DNA of 64,000 nucleotides from Deltaproteobacteria bacterium (GTDB taxonomy: Bacteria; Desulfobacterota; Syntrophobacteria; Syntrophobacterales; Syntrophobacteraceae), in NCBI GenBank assembly GCA_021780695.1, contig JAJXYD010000001.1:124001-188000 (forward strand), read 5' to 3'. Shown here piece after piece: positions 7,368 through 17,639 of this stretch (the stretch's first letter is position 1; every line of letters begins with the position of its first letter). The position numbers were made by a program, and so were the translations under genes. The notes beneath the pieces were generated by a model. That model was not told the DNA's origin and did not search any database. It saw only the letters and a list, made by a program, of their open reading frames with translations.

Positions 7368-10300
7368 ATGAGATCTAGAGAATTTGAGGAACATCGCGAA
7401 TTATCCGGGGACCCTCTTGGCGGTTCTGCCGAGCTCAAATGCTCGTCCGCGGATGTAATATCTTTTTTACAGGCTACAAGGCAGTCGGCTGTCCTAAGAG
7501 GTGTAGAGCCCGCGGCGCTGGCATTTCTTATTTCCATGGCGATGCGTCGGTTGCGAAAACCTTTCGTGCTTATAGCTCCAACAGATAAGGAAGCCGAAAG
7601 ATTCGCCGAGATGATCGATTTTTTTTCCGGTGGGGTCGCGATTGCCGGCAGTAAAACCGATAAGTGGGCCGACTCTCCAAACCGCGGGAGCCAGGGGCAA
7701 ATCCTTAACAGGCGCATCTGGCTTTTGCCCTCGCGAACGGGCCACAAGGCCGGCGCTCTCGGCAGAGCCGAAGCAACTGCCAAAAGGATTGAAGCCCTTT
7801 ATGCCCTAAGGGCTGCATCCCCTCCGCTAGTGGTTGTAACCTCGGCCCTGGCGCTTCTGGAACGGGTCATTCCGCCCGGGGTCCTTGTCGACAATACCGA
7901 CTATATAACGGCCGCAGAGACTTTAGATACCGAAGAGATGGTGCGCAGGTTTTGTGAGCGCGGTTTTTTCAGGGTCCCTCTCGTGGAGGACTATGGAGAT
8001 CTGAGTCTTCGGGGGGGAGTGCTCGACCTTTATGCTCCCTTATATCGCAGACCCCTCAGGTTTGAGTTTTTCGCAGACGAGCTTGAGTCCATCCGGCTTT
8101 TTCACCCCGGTACGCAGCGTTCCATGGGCCTTCTTGAGGATGCGGTTATTCTTCCCGCAAACGAGATCATCCTGAATGCCGAAACAAAACTGCGCGCGCA
8201 GGATGCGGTTTACCAAGACGTTAGAAAGGGGCTTCTAGCGCCTTCGGCCGGCAATATCTGGCTCGACAGGATTTCGGAGGGGTACCATTGCGATGCTTTC
8301 GAGCCTGTCTTTTCTGTCTTTTTCGAAAAGACTTCTTGCCTGTGGGAATACCTTGAAAAAGACTCCATTGTGGTCTTTTCCGACGCGGTCTCTGTAAGCC
8401 GGGAGATGAAGGTTCAGTGGGAAAAGATTCTTAGCGACTTTGACCAGGGGGCAAGCGAAAGCGAGTGGAGAAGACCCCCGCAGGAACTCTATAGCGAACC
8501 GGAAAAAATCATGGAGGCCGCGAGCGGTTTCCAGCGGATCGTAGCCAACCCGATTGCTGATGACAGGCTGGGGGGTAGGCTCTTTGATCTTGGGACCTCC
8601 CCGCATACCGAACTTATTGCCGCCGTAAAGGCCCACGAAAACAGGGAGCGGTTGCTCGAACCTCTTGCCGCCCGTTTCCGCGATTGGATCAGACAGTCCG
8701 TTTCTGTCTACCTCGTATGTTCGCGCAAGGACCGGGCGCAAAGAATATCAGAGCTTCTCAAAGACTACGGCGTGGAAGCCGTTGCCGACTCTGCGGGATT
8801 TGGAGAAAAATCCTTCGGGGCAGGGGGGGTTACAATCATTTCGGGTAGCCTTGCCAAAGGTTTCTTCTGGCCGGCGGACAAACTGGCCGTGGCCGCCGAG
8901 GAGGAATTGTTTGAAAGACGCTCTGCGCGGCGCGGGGAAAAATCGGTTGCCGGAATTTTTTTAAGCTCCTTCCAGGATCTGCACCAGGGGGATTTTGTCG
9001 TTCACGTGGACCACGGAATCGGGATCTACAAGGAACTGGCACATCTTAGCGCGGGGGGGGTGGAAAATGACTTTCTGCTGATTGTCTACCAGGAGGGCGA
9101 TAAGCTCTACGTGCCGGTCGATAAGCTCGGGAAAGTCCAAAAATACCTGGGCATGGAGGGGCAGGACCCAAAGGTTGACAAGCTGGGAGGCAAAACCTGG
9201 GCAAAAGCGAAGGTAAAGGCAAGGGAATCGGCCGAAAAAATGGCCGAGGAGCTTCTTGAAATTTATGCGTCGAGGCATGTCAATGAAGGTTATTGCTTCA
9301 CGCCTCCAGACCACTATTTCCAGGAATTCGAGACGACCTTCGCTTTTGAGGAAACACCCGACCAGGCAAAAGCCATCGAGGACGTTCTGACGGACATGAC
9401 TTCCAATCGTTCGATGGACCGTTTGATTTGCGGCGATGTCGGCTACGGGAAAACCGAGGTCGCCATTCGCGCGGCTTTTAAGGCCGTTATGGATGGAAAA
9501 CAGGTGGCAATGCTCGTGCCCACCACCGTTCTTGCCGAACAGCACTACGAAAACTTTTATGAGCGATTCGATGGTTTTCCGGTAAACGTTGCCTCGCTTA
9601 GCCGCTTTAAGTCCGCGTCCCAGCAGAAAGCGGTTATTGAAGATATAAAGAAGGGCCGGGTAGATATAGTGATAGGCACCCACCGGCTTTTGCAGCAGGA
9701 TGTGGTTTTTAAGGACCTGGGCCTTCTTATAATAGACGAGGAGCACAGGTTCGGCGTGGGACACAAGGAAAGACTAAAAAAACTCAGGGCCTCGGTAGAC
9801 GTGCTGACTCTTACCGCCACGCCCATCCCCAGGACCCTTCACATGGCTCTTGCCGGCATCCGGGATCTTAGCACAATCCAGACCCCCCCCGAAGATCGGC
9901 GCTCTATCGAAACCTGCGTTACGGGCTACGATGAATTCACGATTCGCGAGGCGCTCTACCGCGAATTACACCGCAGCGGACAGGTGTTTTTTGTTCATAA
10001 CCATGTGCAGACCATCCGGCAAATGGCCGACAAACTTTCGGCCCTTGTTCCCGAGGCCCGCATCGGTGTGGCCCACGGGCAGATGAAAGAGCGTGAACTC
10101 GAAAAGGTTATGCTCGATTTCATCCATAGAAAAATCGACGTGCTGGTCTGTACGACCATTATTGAATCAGGTCTTGATATTCCTGCGGCAAATACAATAA
10201 TTATCAACCGGGCCGACAAGTTCGGCCTGGCTCAGATCTATCAGCTAAGAGGGAGGGTTGGCCGCTCGAGCGAACAGGCCTACGCTTATCTGATCATTCC

Positions 10301-10985
10301 GGGCGAGACCCTCATTACAAGGGATGCGCAAAAAAGACTGCGGGCTCTTCTCGATTTCAGCGAACTGGGCGCGGGCTTTAAGATCGCCCTAAACGATCTG
10401 CAAATTCGCGGGGGCGGTGCCATTCTCGGTTCTTCCCAGTCGGGGCATATTGCGGCTATTGGCTATGAGCTTTATCTGGAGCTGCTCGAAAAGGCCGTAG
10501 GCAGTATGAAAAATGGAGCCTTACAGTCCGAAACTGTCGAAACGGAGATAAATCTTCCTGTTTCGGCATTTCTGCCCGACGACTACATTGGCGATACCGA
10601 TCAGAGGCTGATAGCCTATAAAAGACTTGCCACCCTTGGCGATGAACAGGCTATCGAAGAGTTGGCCGGCGAGTGGCGGGACCGCTACGGTCCACTGCCT
10701 GAAACGGCAAAAAATCTCATTTTGATGGCGATGATGCGCCTCATCTTAAGAGGGCTAAGAGTCAGCCGGTTGGACGGGGATGCCGAGAAGTTGCATCTGT
10801 CCTTTGGGCTGCCCGAGGATGCTCAGGCGGTTATTGCCGTGTTGGAGCGGGAAAAAGTGAATTTTACCTTGGAAACTCAGTGGAAAGTTAAGGTGGAAAT
10901 TTGGGGACGCAATTTCCCCCAAAGGCTCCTTCGCCTTAAAAGAATCTTGCAAGAAAACGGCGAAAATGCTACAGGCCAAAACTAG
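7368..10985 (+). CDS. mfd: Transcription-repair coupling factor Mfd
   Basis: Mfd removes stalled RNA polymerase from DNA lesions and recruits UvrA. The protein is 1205 residues, slightly longer than E. coli Mfd. Domains in order: UvrB-like N-terminal module with the UvrA-interacting region, an RNA polymerase-interacting CarD-like domain from about residue 535 (GDFVVHVDHGIGIYKEL), a RecG-like translocase with Walker A GDVGYGKTEVA near 688, DEEH box near 788, motif III-like TLTATPIPRTL, and motif VI GRVGRSS near 963, then the C-terminal TRCF D7 domain. Followed on the same strand by surA-like and rodZ-like genes, a common deltaproteobacterial order. Confidence 0.97.
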   Translation: MRSREFEEHRELSGDPLGGSAELKCSSADVISFLQATRQSAVLRGVEPAALAFLISMAMRRLRKPFVLIAPTDKEAERFAEMIDFFSGGVAIAGSKTDKWADSPNRGSQGQILNRRIWLLPSRTGHKAGALGRAEATAKRIEALYALRAASPPLVVVTSALALLERVIPPGVLVDNTDYITAAETLDTEEMVRRFCERGFFRVPLVEDYGDLSLRGGVLDLYAPLYRRPLRFEFFADELESIRLFHPGTQRSMGLLEDAVILPANEIILNAETKLRAQDAVYQDVRKGLLAPSAGNIWLDRISEGYHCDAFEPVFSVFFEKTSCLWEYLEKDSIVVFSDAVSVSREMKVQWEKILSDFDQGASESEWRRPPQELYSEPEKIMEAASGFQRIVANPIADDRLGGRLFDLGTSPHTELIAAVKAHENRERLLEPLAARFRDWIRQSVSVYLVCSRKDRAQRISELLKDYGVEAVADSAGFGEKSFGAGGVTIISGSLAKGFFWPADKLAVAAEEELFERRSARRGEKSVAGIFLSSFQDLHQGDFVVHVDHGIGIYKELAHLSAGGVENDFLLIVYQEGDKLYVPVDKLGKVQKYLGMEGQDPKVDKLGGKTWAKAKVKARESAEKMAEELLEIYASRHVNEGYCFTPPDHYFQEFETTFAFEETPDQAKAIEDVLTDMTSNRSMDRLICGDVGYGKTEVAIRAAFKAVMDGKQVAMLVPTTVLAEQHYENFYERFDGFPVNVASLSRFKSASQQKAVIEDIKKGRVDIVIGTHRLLQQDVVFKDLGLLIIDEEHRFGVGHKERLKKLRASVDVLTLTATPIPRTLHMALAGIRDLSTIQTPPEDRRSIETCVTGYDEFTIREALYRELHRSGQVFFVHNHVQTIRQMADKLSALVPEARIGVAHGQMKERELEKVMLDFIHRKIDVLVCTTIIESGLDIPAANTIIINRADKFGLAQIYQLRGRVGRSSEQAYAYLIIPGETLITRDAQKRLRALLDFSELGAGFKIALNDLQIRGGGAILGSSQSGHIAAIGYELYLELLEKAVGSMKNGALQSETVETEINLPVSAFLPDDYIGDTDQRLIAYKRLATLGDEQAIEELAGEWRDRYGPLPETAKNLILMAMMRLILRGLRVSRLDGDAEKLHLSFGLPEDAQAVIAVLEREKVNFTLETQWKVKVEIWGRNFPQRLLRLKRILQENGENATGQN

Positions 10986-11059
10986 TGGTTGCCTGGTGAG
11001 GTAGTTGTTTTTCCAGTCAACTCCAACGATTTACTACTTACCGCTTTTGCGAGGCATGG

Positions 11060-12040
11060 ATGAAGTTTTCATTTAAGACCGAAACTGTTGTTTTGTGTAC
11101 GATTCTTGTCCTCCTTCTTTTCTGCACGTCAGGGCGAGCCGCGGTAGTCGACCGCATAGTTGCCAATGTGGACGGGAAAATAATCCTTTACAGCGATCTG
11201 CAAAACCAGATTGCGGTCTTGAAAAAACGGATGCCTTCGCTGGATGTGAGCGATCCTGAGAGAAAATCGCAAATCGAACATGCCGTACTCCAGCAGATGA
11301 TAGACGAAAAGCTTGCCGATCTGGAAGTTAAGAAGCTAAAGATAAAGGTGAGCGATTCGGATGTGGACAATAGACTCAATCAACTTTTGAATATGAACCA
11401 CATGACCATCGAGCAGCTCAAGAAAAAGTTGGCGGCAAATGGCGACACGCTCAAGAATATGCGCAAGGAGATAAAGCAGACTATTGCGCGTCAGGAACTT
11501 ATGCAGCAGGTCCTCAAGTCCAAGGTGGTTATTACCGACCAGGAGGTTGACGCCTACATGAGATCTCAGAAGGCGCAGGGGCAGCAAACCACGATCCCCG
11601 GCGGGGTGCACCTGGCCCTTCTCGTTTTGCCCTTTGGCGGTACCAACCCCCCCCAGGCCGAGGCAAAGAAAACCGGCCTTGAGCTTGTTAAAAAATTGCA
11701 GGGCGGAGCCGACTTCAAGGACTTGGCGATGAAATACTCAAAAGGTCCGACTGCCCAGGATGGGGGCGATGTGGGGGTTATGGCTCCCGATGATATAGCT
11801 CCATTTATAGCCAAGGCTATCCAGGGCTTGAAAGTTGGCCAGGTTTCCAGTCTGGCGCAGGGGCCGAAGGCATATTATATTGTAAAAATACTTGACGTGG
11901 CGCAAAACCATACTACTATGGCATCCTCTGCTTCGAGAGAACAGGTAAGGCAGATGCTCTACGAGCAGGCAATGAGCAGCATGTACCAAAAATGGCTAAA
12001 AAAACTGGAATCGAAAGCTTTCATTCAGATTACACTTTAG
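11060..12040 (+). CDS. SurA-like periplasmic peptidyl-prolyl isomerase/chaperone
   Basis: Encodes 326 residues with an N-terminal signal sequence (TVVLCTILVLLLFCTSGRAA). The mature start VVDRIVANVDGKIILYSDL is the SurA N-domain hallmark. A long helical SurA_N region follows to about residue 165, then one parvulin (rotamase) domain around 170-275, containing LAMKYSKGPTAQDGGDVG and AIQGLKVGQVS. E. coli SurA has two parvulin domains; this one has a single domain, as in many Desulfobacterota. The likely role is folding outer-membrane proteins. Downstream of mfd by 74 bases and directly upstream of the RodZ-like gene. Confidence 0.9.
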   Translation: MKFSFKTETVVLCTILVLLLFCTSGRAAVVDRIVANVDGKIILYSDLQNQIAVLKKRMPSLDVSDPERKSQIEHAVLQQMIDEKLADLEVKKLKIKVSDSDVDNRLNQLLNMNHMTIEQLKKKLAANGDTLKNMRKEIKQTIARQELMQQVLKSKVVITDQEVDAYMRSQKAQGQQTTIPGGVHLALLVLPFGGTNPPQAEAKKTGLELVKKLQGGADFKDLAMKYSKGPTAQDGGDVGVMAPDDIAPFIAKAIQGLKVGQVSSLAQGPKAYYIVKILDVAQNHTTMASSASREQVRQMLYEQAMSSMYQKWLKKLESKAFIQITL

Positions 12041-12057
12041 ACGACGGCCGTCATTTG

Positions 12058-13047
12058 ATGAATGAACTTGCCGAGTTTCTAAAAAGCGAAAGGCTGCGAT
12101 GCGGCCTTTCGATTGAAGACCTTTCAGGCCTGAGCGGGATAAGTGCGTCGATGCTCGAAGCTTTCGAACGTTTCGATTTCGAGCGGTTGGGCGCGGCTAT
12201 CCTCTTGCGTAAAGTCGTCTGTGGTTACTGCGATTGTTTGCATACCGACGCCCAATCTCTGTTGCAAAAGTACTCTGCGCAAATCGAGGCATGCAACGTT
12301 CAGGATGCGGGAATCCGGAAATACCGTACGATGCAGAAGGCTTTTTACAGGCGCAGAAGGTTGGTTGCCCTGCCTGTTTTTGTCTTCTTTATCTCCTCTG
12401 TGGCCGTTTTCTATGGTGGGACCTGGGTCTGTAAAAGGCGTTCGAAATTGTATGATCCTCCGAATGCCAACAGAATTTTTTCTCAGGACAATCTGCCTGC
12501 GGAACTGCAGAAGTTGGCGGCCCCCCAAGAAAATAGCCCTGCTCTAAAACATGTCGAAAAACCGTTAGATTCCTCTCAAGCAGGGGAGCAGAACGTTGCC
12601 GTTGCGGTTCAAACTCAAAAGCCGGTCGAAAGTGCTGACGGCCCAGCCGGCAAAGTGAATAATCTGCCCGAACAATCCTCCACTGTCCTGGCCTCGGACC
12701 AAAAGGCCGATTTGGCGCCGCCGCCCTTAGGCAACACTGCCGAAGATGCTTTGGGCGGCTATGGTTCGGAGCAGAATGCCGAAGCCCACACACTTAATAA
12801 ATTTACCGTCAAGGCGGATGGCAATGTTTGGATTCAGGTAAAAATAGATGGCCAAAAGACCCACTCCGAAATGCTGCGTGCCGGAGACCGCAGGGAATGG
12901 GTTGCGGCCAAAACCATGGAAGTTGTAATCGGCAACGCGGCAGGCGTGCAGATGAGGTGGAACGATCAGCCGCTAAACGCGCCGCATGCCGCAGGACGGG
13001 TTCTAAGATTCCGGTTGCCCGATTTTGCCAATTCCTCCCAGGGCTAG
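12058..13047 (+). CDS. RodZ-like HTH, single-pass membrane protein with C-terminal DUF4115 domain
   Basis: Encodes 329 residues. Residues 1-75 form a RodZ-type helix-turn-helix (MNELAEFLKSERLRCGLSIEDLSGLSG, with HTH_25 pattern). A basic segment YRRRR precedes one membrane helix at about 102-122. A long Pro/Ala/Gln-rich periplasmic linker follows, and the C-terminal 90 residues match the DUF4115 beta domain (NVWIQVKIDGQKTHSEMLRAGD...). RodZ links MreB to the cell-wall machinery; the layout supports this role. I used ATG 12058 rather than 11992, because the longer frame would overlap the end of the SurA gene out of frame. Confidence 0.85.
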   Translation: MNELAEFLKSERLRCGLSIEDLSGLSGISASMLEAFERFDFERLGAAILLRKVVCGYCDCLHTDAQSLLQKYSAQIEACNVQDAGIRKYRTMQKAFYRRRRLVALPVFVFFISSVAVFYGGTWVCKRRSKLYDPPNANRIFSQDNLPAELQKLAAPQENSPALKHVEKPLDSSQAGEQNVAVAVQTQKPVESADGPAGKVNNLPEQSSTVLASDQKADLAPPPLGNTAEDALGGYGSEQNAEAHTLNKFTVKADGNVWIQVKIDGQKTHSEMLRAGDRREWVAAKTMEVVIGNAAGVQMRWNDQPLNAPHAAGRVLRFRLPDFANSSQG

Positions 13048-13242
13048 GGGTTAGCTTCCCCGGCCTTTCCAACACACTCCCCTCCATTGGGCCAATAAGC
13101 TTCGAGTAAAAAAACGCTTTAATTTCGAAGTGGCCGATGTGCAGCAGGTGCGGCAAGCTGGTTGCCGTTTGGCCTGATTTTTAGTTCTCCCCCCCACGAG
13201 GAAGGCCATGGCAGCAGTTTCTGATCCTTCCTGTTTTTGACT

Positions 13243-13572
13243 TTACTGCGTTTCAGTTTCGGTTTGCTCCATTACCCAGTCCAGGTACTGCGGAAGCCCC
13301 CTTTGCAGAGGAAACGAAACAATTTCAGGTACTTCATAGCTGTGAAGTTCTTTTACCCTTTTTTGGATGGACTCAAACTTTGACGTTCTGGTCTTGAAAA
13401 TGATAAGAAATTCCTGTTCGTCGCAGATTTTGCCCTTCCAGCGGTAAATCGACCGGATGGGGGCTACGATGTTGGCGCAGGCCGCAAACCGCTCCTCGAC
13501 CAGGGTTTGTGCGATTCGGGTGGCCTCATCCTGACTTGCGGCGGTTACAAAAACGATGGATATTTCGTTCAT
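13243..13572 (-). CDS. cutA: CutA divalent-ion tolerance protein
   Basis: Encodes 109 residues that match the small trimeric CutA1 family along their full length: ISIVFVTAASQDEATRIAQTLVEE at the start, the Cys-containing ACANIVAPIRSIYRWKGKI, and the terminal HSYEVPEIVSFPL with the ligand-pocket residues. The role in copper tolerance is known in E. coli, but the molecular function is unsettled. Divergent from the NYN-domain gene with only 30 bases between starts, so they probably share a promoter region. Confidence 0.95.
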   Translation of the reverse strand: MNEISIVFVTAASQDEATRIAQTLVEERFAACANIVAPIRSIYRWKGKICDEQEFLIIFKTRTSKFESIQKRVKELHSYEVPEIVSFPLQRGLPQYLDWVMEQTETETQ

Positions 13573-13602
13573 GGGCGTACTTTCCCGTATAGAGGCCTAA
13601 AG

Positions 13603-15354
13603 ATGGAAGCAAGCCTCAAAGAGAGCATGATTTTTTCGAAGCTGCCGGCTCCCTTTTATGAGATGGTGATAAGGGATATCCCCGCGGCAGCATGGGTTCC
13701 TATCCTCGATTTGCATCCTAATGAAAAGAAAAGGGTATTGGAAGGCTATTCGAGCAGAAAATCCTCACAATTATTCCACCGCTCTCCGGTAATGGACCGG
13801 CTGCGCGGGGAGCTTCAAACCAATAGAGCCCTTTTGGAAAAAGCCCTTGCCCGGTGGGGGGAGGAAAAAATAAGCGAGGTATCCTATCTGGGGATGTTGC
13901 GCCCGGATTTTATTTCCAAAAACCTCTGGAAGCTAAGAGACCTTCTAGGGCCTTTCCGCCTATTTGCCGGGCTCTTCTTGCTTGGACTGGTAGATGGACG
14001 GGCTGCTCAGGCCGCGGAGACCTCTGCCTTCTGGTCTCGCCCTCCGGATGCTGCCCTCTTTGATATTCTCGTTCCCACTTTGTCGATCTGGGGAGAGTTT
14101 ATCGAAAATCATCCTGAAATTTCCGAAAAATTCCTGGACAGTAAAGCCGGTGGAGGTTTTCTCTTCGAATTGGAAGAACACGAGTCCGCGGAGCAGGATA
14201 AGCCCGAGAAGACTTCCTGCACTTCGTCTAAAAGAGTTGAAAAGAAACTTAAAAAAGTCCAATCGGATCTTGCCCGGGCGCTTGAACAGCTCGTAAGCTT
14301 AAAAACTGAAAATGAAGAGCTCAAAAAGGAGGTATTCGAATGGGAGTCGGAGTTCGAAAAGCGCCTCAGCAGTTCGATCAGCCAAAAGAGAAAAGAGTGG
14401 TTCCAACGCTACCAGTCGATTGACAGCCAGGAGGCGCTAAAGGAATCCGGCCGGCTCGAATCGCTTCTTCAAAGGACAAGGCGCGCGCTTGAACTGCAAA
14501 AGCGCGCAGATGAAGAATACGGGGTTCTTTCGGATATCAGCGCAAAGCTTCTGGAAATAGACCTTTCGCTTAACCGTATAGAGGTCGTTTACGCGGGTTC
14601 GCTCGTGGTGCACAAGGAAGTCGAAAAGGTTAAAGAGGCGCTTCTTGGCGAAAAAAGTCGACTGCTGAAGCTTCCGGGAATTGGGAAAATAATCAGATCC
14701 AAAGAAAGAGGGGAAGAAGAAATCGTTTCCCGGATAAACCTGCTCGACCCGATTGTTGCCAATTTGCCAAAAATCAAAGAAATTCAAAAGATGTCCGGCC
14801 CGCTTTCGGAAATCGGTCTCATAAAAGATCTGCCACAGGTCGAGGAAGCTGTGCGCCATAAAAGGCGGCAAATCCTTGAGCGGCTCTATGCCCGGTTCGA
14901 ACCGAAAAAAGAAGGCAAGGCTCGAAAAACCGGGGAAAACTATCTCGATGACTTTGTTAAATCCGGACAGAGCAGGGGCTATGAGCTTTTTATCGACGGC
15001 TACAATGTTTTGCTCTCTGCGCTCGGGGAAGAAGAGCACCCTTTGCGAAACGATTTTACGAAATTTCGCAACCGGTTTATCGAAGCCGTTTCCGCCGGGA
15101 GTCGGTATTTTGCAAAAGTCTGGCTGGTATTTGACGGGATAGAGGAATCGAGCAGTGTTGCGGCCAACATGCAAATAATTTACACTGACAAGACTATAAG
15201 TTCGGCCGATGAGGTTTTGATAGAAAAAATTTCTCTGCGAAAGGACAAAAAGGCTCTGCTGGTTACGGGAGACGAAGGTATAATTTCCTCGGTCGAGGAC
15301 AAAATTTTCGCATTGATCAACGTGGTTGATTTTTATCTGTTTTTATTTAAATAG
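13603..15354 (+). CDS. Coiled-coil protein with C-terminal NYN/PIN-like (YacP-type) nuclease domain
   Basis: Encodes 583 residues in three parts. Residues 1-190 are a helical region with no family I know. Residues about 213-470 hold long coiled coils ([18 protein letters not shown], then [20 protein letters not shown]). Residues about 455-583 form a YacP/NYN-like domain: [11 protein letters not shown] with the first acidic residue, [29 protein letters not shown] and LLVTGDEG, which place the four metal-binding acids of the PIN fold. Related domains act on RNA (RNase Rae1). No signal peptide, so cytoplasmic. ATG 13603 follows GAGGCCTAAAG; the longer frame overlaps cutA. It ends 13 bases before queC. 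RNA cleavage is an inference. Confidence 0.75.
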   Translation: MEASLKESMIFSKLPAPFYEMVIRDIPAAAWVPILDLHPNEKKRVLEGYSSRKSSQLFHRSPVMDRLRGELQTNRALLEKALARWGEEKISEVSYLGMLRPDFISKNLWKLRDLLGPFRLFAGLFLLGLVDGRAAQAAETSAFWSRPPDAALFDILVPTLSIWGEFIENHPEISEKFLDSKAGGGFLFELEEHESAEQDKPEKTSCTSSKRVEKKLKKVQSDLARALEQLVSLKTENEELKKEVFEWESEFEKRLSSSISQKRKEWFQRYQSIDSQEALKESGRLESLLQRTRRALELQKRADEEYGVLSDISAKLLEIDLSLNRIEVVYAGSLVVHKEVEKVKEALLGEKSRLLKLPGIGKIIRSKERGEEEIVSRINLLDPIVANLPKIKEIQKMSGPLSEIGLIKDLPQVEEAVRHKRRQILERLYARFEPKKEGKARKTGENYLDDFVKSGQSRGYELFIDGYNVLLSALGEEEHPLRNDFTKFRNRFIEAVSAGSRYFAKVWLVFDGIEESSSVAANMQIIYTDKTISSADEVLIEKISLRKDKKALLVTGDEGIISSVEDKIFALINVVDFYLFLFK

Positions 15355-15367
15355 GATACATTTTTTT

Positions 15368-16069
15368 ATGGTGGGTCAAAATAGAAGAGCGGTCGTGCTG
15401 GTTTCCGGCGGGTTGGATTCGACTACCTGCCTTGCCATGGCCGGAGGGGAGGGTTTCGATCTCTTTGCGCTAAGTTTTAGATATGGCCAGCGCCACGGGG
15501 TGGAGATAGAAGCGGCAAAGAAAGTGGCAAAGGCCTTCGGGGTAAAAGAACATCTTATTTTGGATGTGCCGCTTGGCCAAATTGGCGGCTCTGCCCTTAC
15601 TGCCGCAATAGAGGTTCCCAAAGACGTTTCGGTCGAGCAGATGAAATCTCGAATCCCCGTTACCTATGTGCCGGCAAGAAATACGGTTTTTCTCTCCCTT
15701 GCCCTTGCCTGGGGCGAGACCCTGGGTGCCGCGGATATCTTTCTGGGCGTCAACGCCATGGATTATTCGGGCTATCCCGATTGCAGGCCGGAGTATATCC
15801 AGTCTTTTGAAAAAATGGCAAATCTGGCCCTCAAGGAGTGCGTGGAAGGGCGCAGTTGCATTCGAATTCATGCGCCTCTAATCCATATGAGCAAGGCGCA
15901 GATCATAAAAACGGGTGTGGCCCTCGGAGTAGATTATTCCCTGACCCACTCCTGCTACGACCCGGACCCGGATGGTCGAGCGTGCGGCAGGTGCGACAGC
16001 TGTATTTTGCGAAAAAGAGGTTTTGCGGACGCCTTCCTACCGGACCCCACCCAGTATGTGGTCCGATGA
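15368..16069 (+). CDS. queC: 7-cyano-7-deazaguanine (preQ0) synthase QueC
   Basis: QueC converts 7-carboxy-7-deazaguanine to preQ0 with ATP and ammonia in queuosine biosynthesis. The 233-residue protein has the PP-loop SGGLDSTT near residue 13, the segment [38 protein letters not shown], and a C-terminal zinc site with CGRCDSC preceded by HSCYDPD. Start at ATG 15368; the frame open from 15326 would overlap the previous gene. Followed after 15 bases by queF, so the two last known steps to preQ1 are coupled. QueD and QueE are not in the window. Confidence 0.97.
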   Translation: MVGQNRRAVVLVSGGLDSTTCLAMAGGEGFDLFALSFRYGQRHGVEIEAAKKVAKAFGVKEHLILDVPLGQIGGSALTAAIEVPKDVSVEQMKSRIPVTYVPARNTVFLSLALAWGETLGAADIFLGVNAMDYSGYPDCRPEYIQSFEKMANLALKECVEGRSCIRIHAPLIHMSKAQIIKTGVALGVDYSLTHSCYDPDPDGRACGRCDSCILRKRGFADAFLPDPTQYVVR

Positions 16070-16084
16070 AAATGGATTTATCAA

Positions 16085-16549
16085 ATGACTGCGGTTAAAA
16101 GCGAACTCACCCAGTTGGGAAAAAAGGCTGGGACGGCCAAAACCCCTCACAAGGCGATCCTTGAAACCTTTGCGAACTCAAATCCCGCTACGGACTATGT
16201 GGTAAGGCTTAGCGCTCCGGAATTCACCTCTGTTTGTCCCATTACGGGGCAGCCCGATTTCGCCGTGATTGTAATCGATTATGTGCCCTCGGAAAGACTG
16301 GTGGAGAGCAAGTCGCTAAAGCTCTTTTTGGGGAGCTTCCGCAACCACGGAGCATTCCACGAGGATTGCACGGTCTATATTCACGATCGTTTAAAGGAGG
16401 CCATGTCGCCCAAATTTCTCAGGGTAACCGGCATATGGAACGCCAGGGGCGGAATTGCCATTGACGTGGTGGTGCAAAGCGGAGACCTGCCTTCCTCCTG
16501 TGTCCTTTTGCCTCTTGGCGAGACCGACTACCGGGGCGGACGGCGGTAA
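16085..16549 (+). CDS. queF: NADPH-dependent preQ0 reductase QueF (YkvM type)
   Basis: QueF reduces the nitrile of preQ0 to preQ1. The 154-residue length is the unimodular type. Catalytic C51 lies in [13 protein letters not shown] with D58, and the NADPH/substrate motif ESKSLK is at 74-79. Near the C terminus, [13 protein letters not shown] is conserved. Encoded directly after queC, in the same operon. No terminator is obvious before cyoA. Confidence 0.97.
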   Translation: MTAVKSELTQLGKKAGTAKTPHKAILETFANSNPATDYVVRLSAPEFTSVCPITGQPDFAVIVIDYVPSERLVESKSLKLFLGSFRNHGAFHEDCTVYIHDRLKEAMSPKFLRVTGIWNARGGIAIDVVVQSGDLPSSCVLLPLGETDYRGGRR

Positions 16550-16732
16550 TGGGTGTTTATCCTAGCGGCATTTGGCCTTGAAAGACCATCATGGAGCTCT
16601 TAAAATAGCGCCATTCATGCTTAAAGCAGGCGGCAGCCGTTGTTTTATTTGATCCCAGATCGGGTCCCCGAATGCAGCCCTGTTTTAGAACACCGGGTTA
16701 GACAAGTAACCGTAAAGGTCGCAGGTGATAAA

Positions 16733-17638
16733 ATGAGGCGAAAAGGTTATTTCGTTTTAGCAGGATTGGCGTCTGTTTGCGTTGCGGCTCTTCTTGGCGG
16801 CTGCGCTCAGGTGGTGCTTTTAGACCCCAAAGGTCCTATTGGCATTGCCGAACGCAATTTGATTCTCGAGGCCCTGGGATTGATGATGATCGTGGTTATC
16901 CCGGTTATCGTCATGGCCCTTTGGTTTCCGCGAAAGTACTCGGCCTCCAATACGAAAGCGGACTATGCTCCCAAATGGAGCGGTTCGCGCAGGCTCGAAA
17001 TCCTTATTTGGCTCGTTCCACTCGCCATTACGACCGTACTGGGATACCTCGCGTGGAGCAGGTCCCACCAACTCGATCCCTACAGACCGATCCAGGGCGC
17101 CGCGCCCGTAAGAGTTCAAGTTGTGGCCATGAACTGGAAGTGGCTTTTTATCTATCCGGATCAAAACATCGCAGTTGTAAACAGGCTTGTCTTTCCCTCG
17201 GGAGTGCCGCTCAGTTTTAAAATTACCTCGGATACCGTGGTGAACTCCTTTTTTATTCCCCAACTCGGCAGCCAGATGTATGCCATGGCGGGCATGGTCG
17301 GCAGGTTGCACCTCCTGGCCGATAAACCCGGGCTCTATTACGGCCAGAGCCAGCAATTCAGCGGCAACGGATATGCCTACATGCGTTTTCATGCCCGGGC
17401 CGTTTCGGCCGAGCAGTTCCGGGAGTGGCTGCAAAAGGTCAAAAGATCGCCAAACAAGCTCGATTCGGCCATGTTTGCCCAACTGGAAAAACCGAGTGTT
17501 CAAAACCCCGTAGCGTACTTTTCCTCTGTTCGGCAAAATCTTTTCGATACGATAGTCGAAAGTTTTGCAACCATGAGTCCGGCGGCCAAAACCGTCTCTC
17601 CCCTTGAGACTGCAAAGAGAACACCTGGAGTTCATTGA
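16733..17638 (+). CDS. cyoA: Cytochrome bo-type quinol oxidase subunit II
   Basis: Encodes 301 residues. A lipoprotein signal ends at LLGGC with C24 as the likely lipidated cysteine. Two membrane helices follow (about 42-64 and 85-105), then a periplasmic cupredoxin domain ([23 protein letters not shown]...). The CuA ligand cysteines of cytochrome c oxidases are absent ([17 protein letters not shown]), which marks a quinol oxidase. ATG 16733 gives the proper signal peptide; the longer frame from 16640 does not. First gene of cyoABCDE and overlapped closely by cyoB (one base between stop and start). Confidence 0.95.
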   Translation: MRRKGYFVLAGLASVCVAALLGGCAQVVLLDPKGPIGIAERNLILEALGLMMIVVIPVIVMALWFPRKYSASNTKADYAPKWSGSRRLEILIWLVPLAITTVLGYLAWSRSHQLDPYRPIQGAAPVRVQVVAMNWKWLFIYPDQNIAVVNRLVFPSGVPLSFKITSDTVVNSFFIPQLGSQMYAMAGMVGRLHLLADKPGLYYGQSQQFSGNGYAYMRFHARAVSAEQFREWLQKVKRSPNKLDSAMFAQLEKPSVQNPVAYFSSVRQNLFDTIVESFATMSPAAKTVSPLETAKRTPGVH

Positions 17639-17639
17639 C

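Noticed and set aside
8961-9764. 267-codon minus-strand frame inside mfd
   Set aside because: Lies opposite the conserved RNA polymerase-interacting and helicase domains of Mfd.
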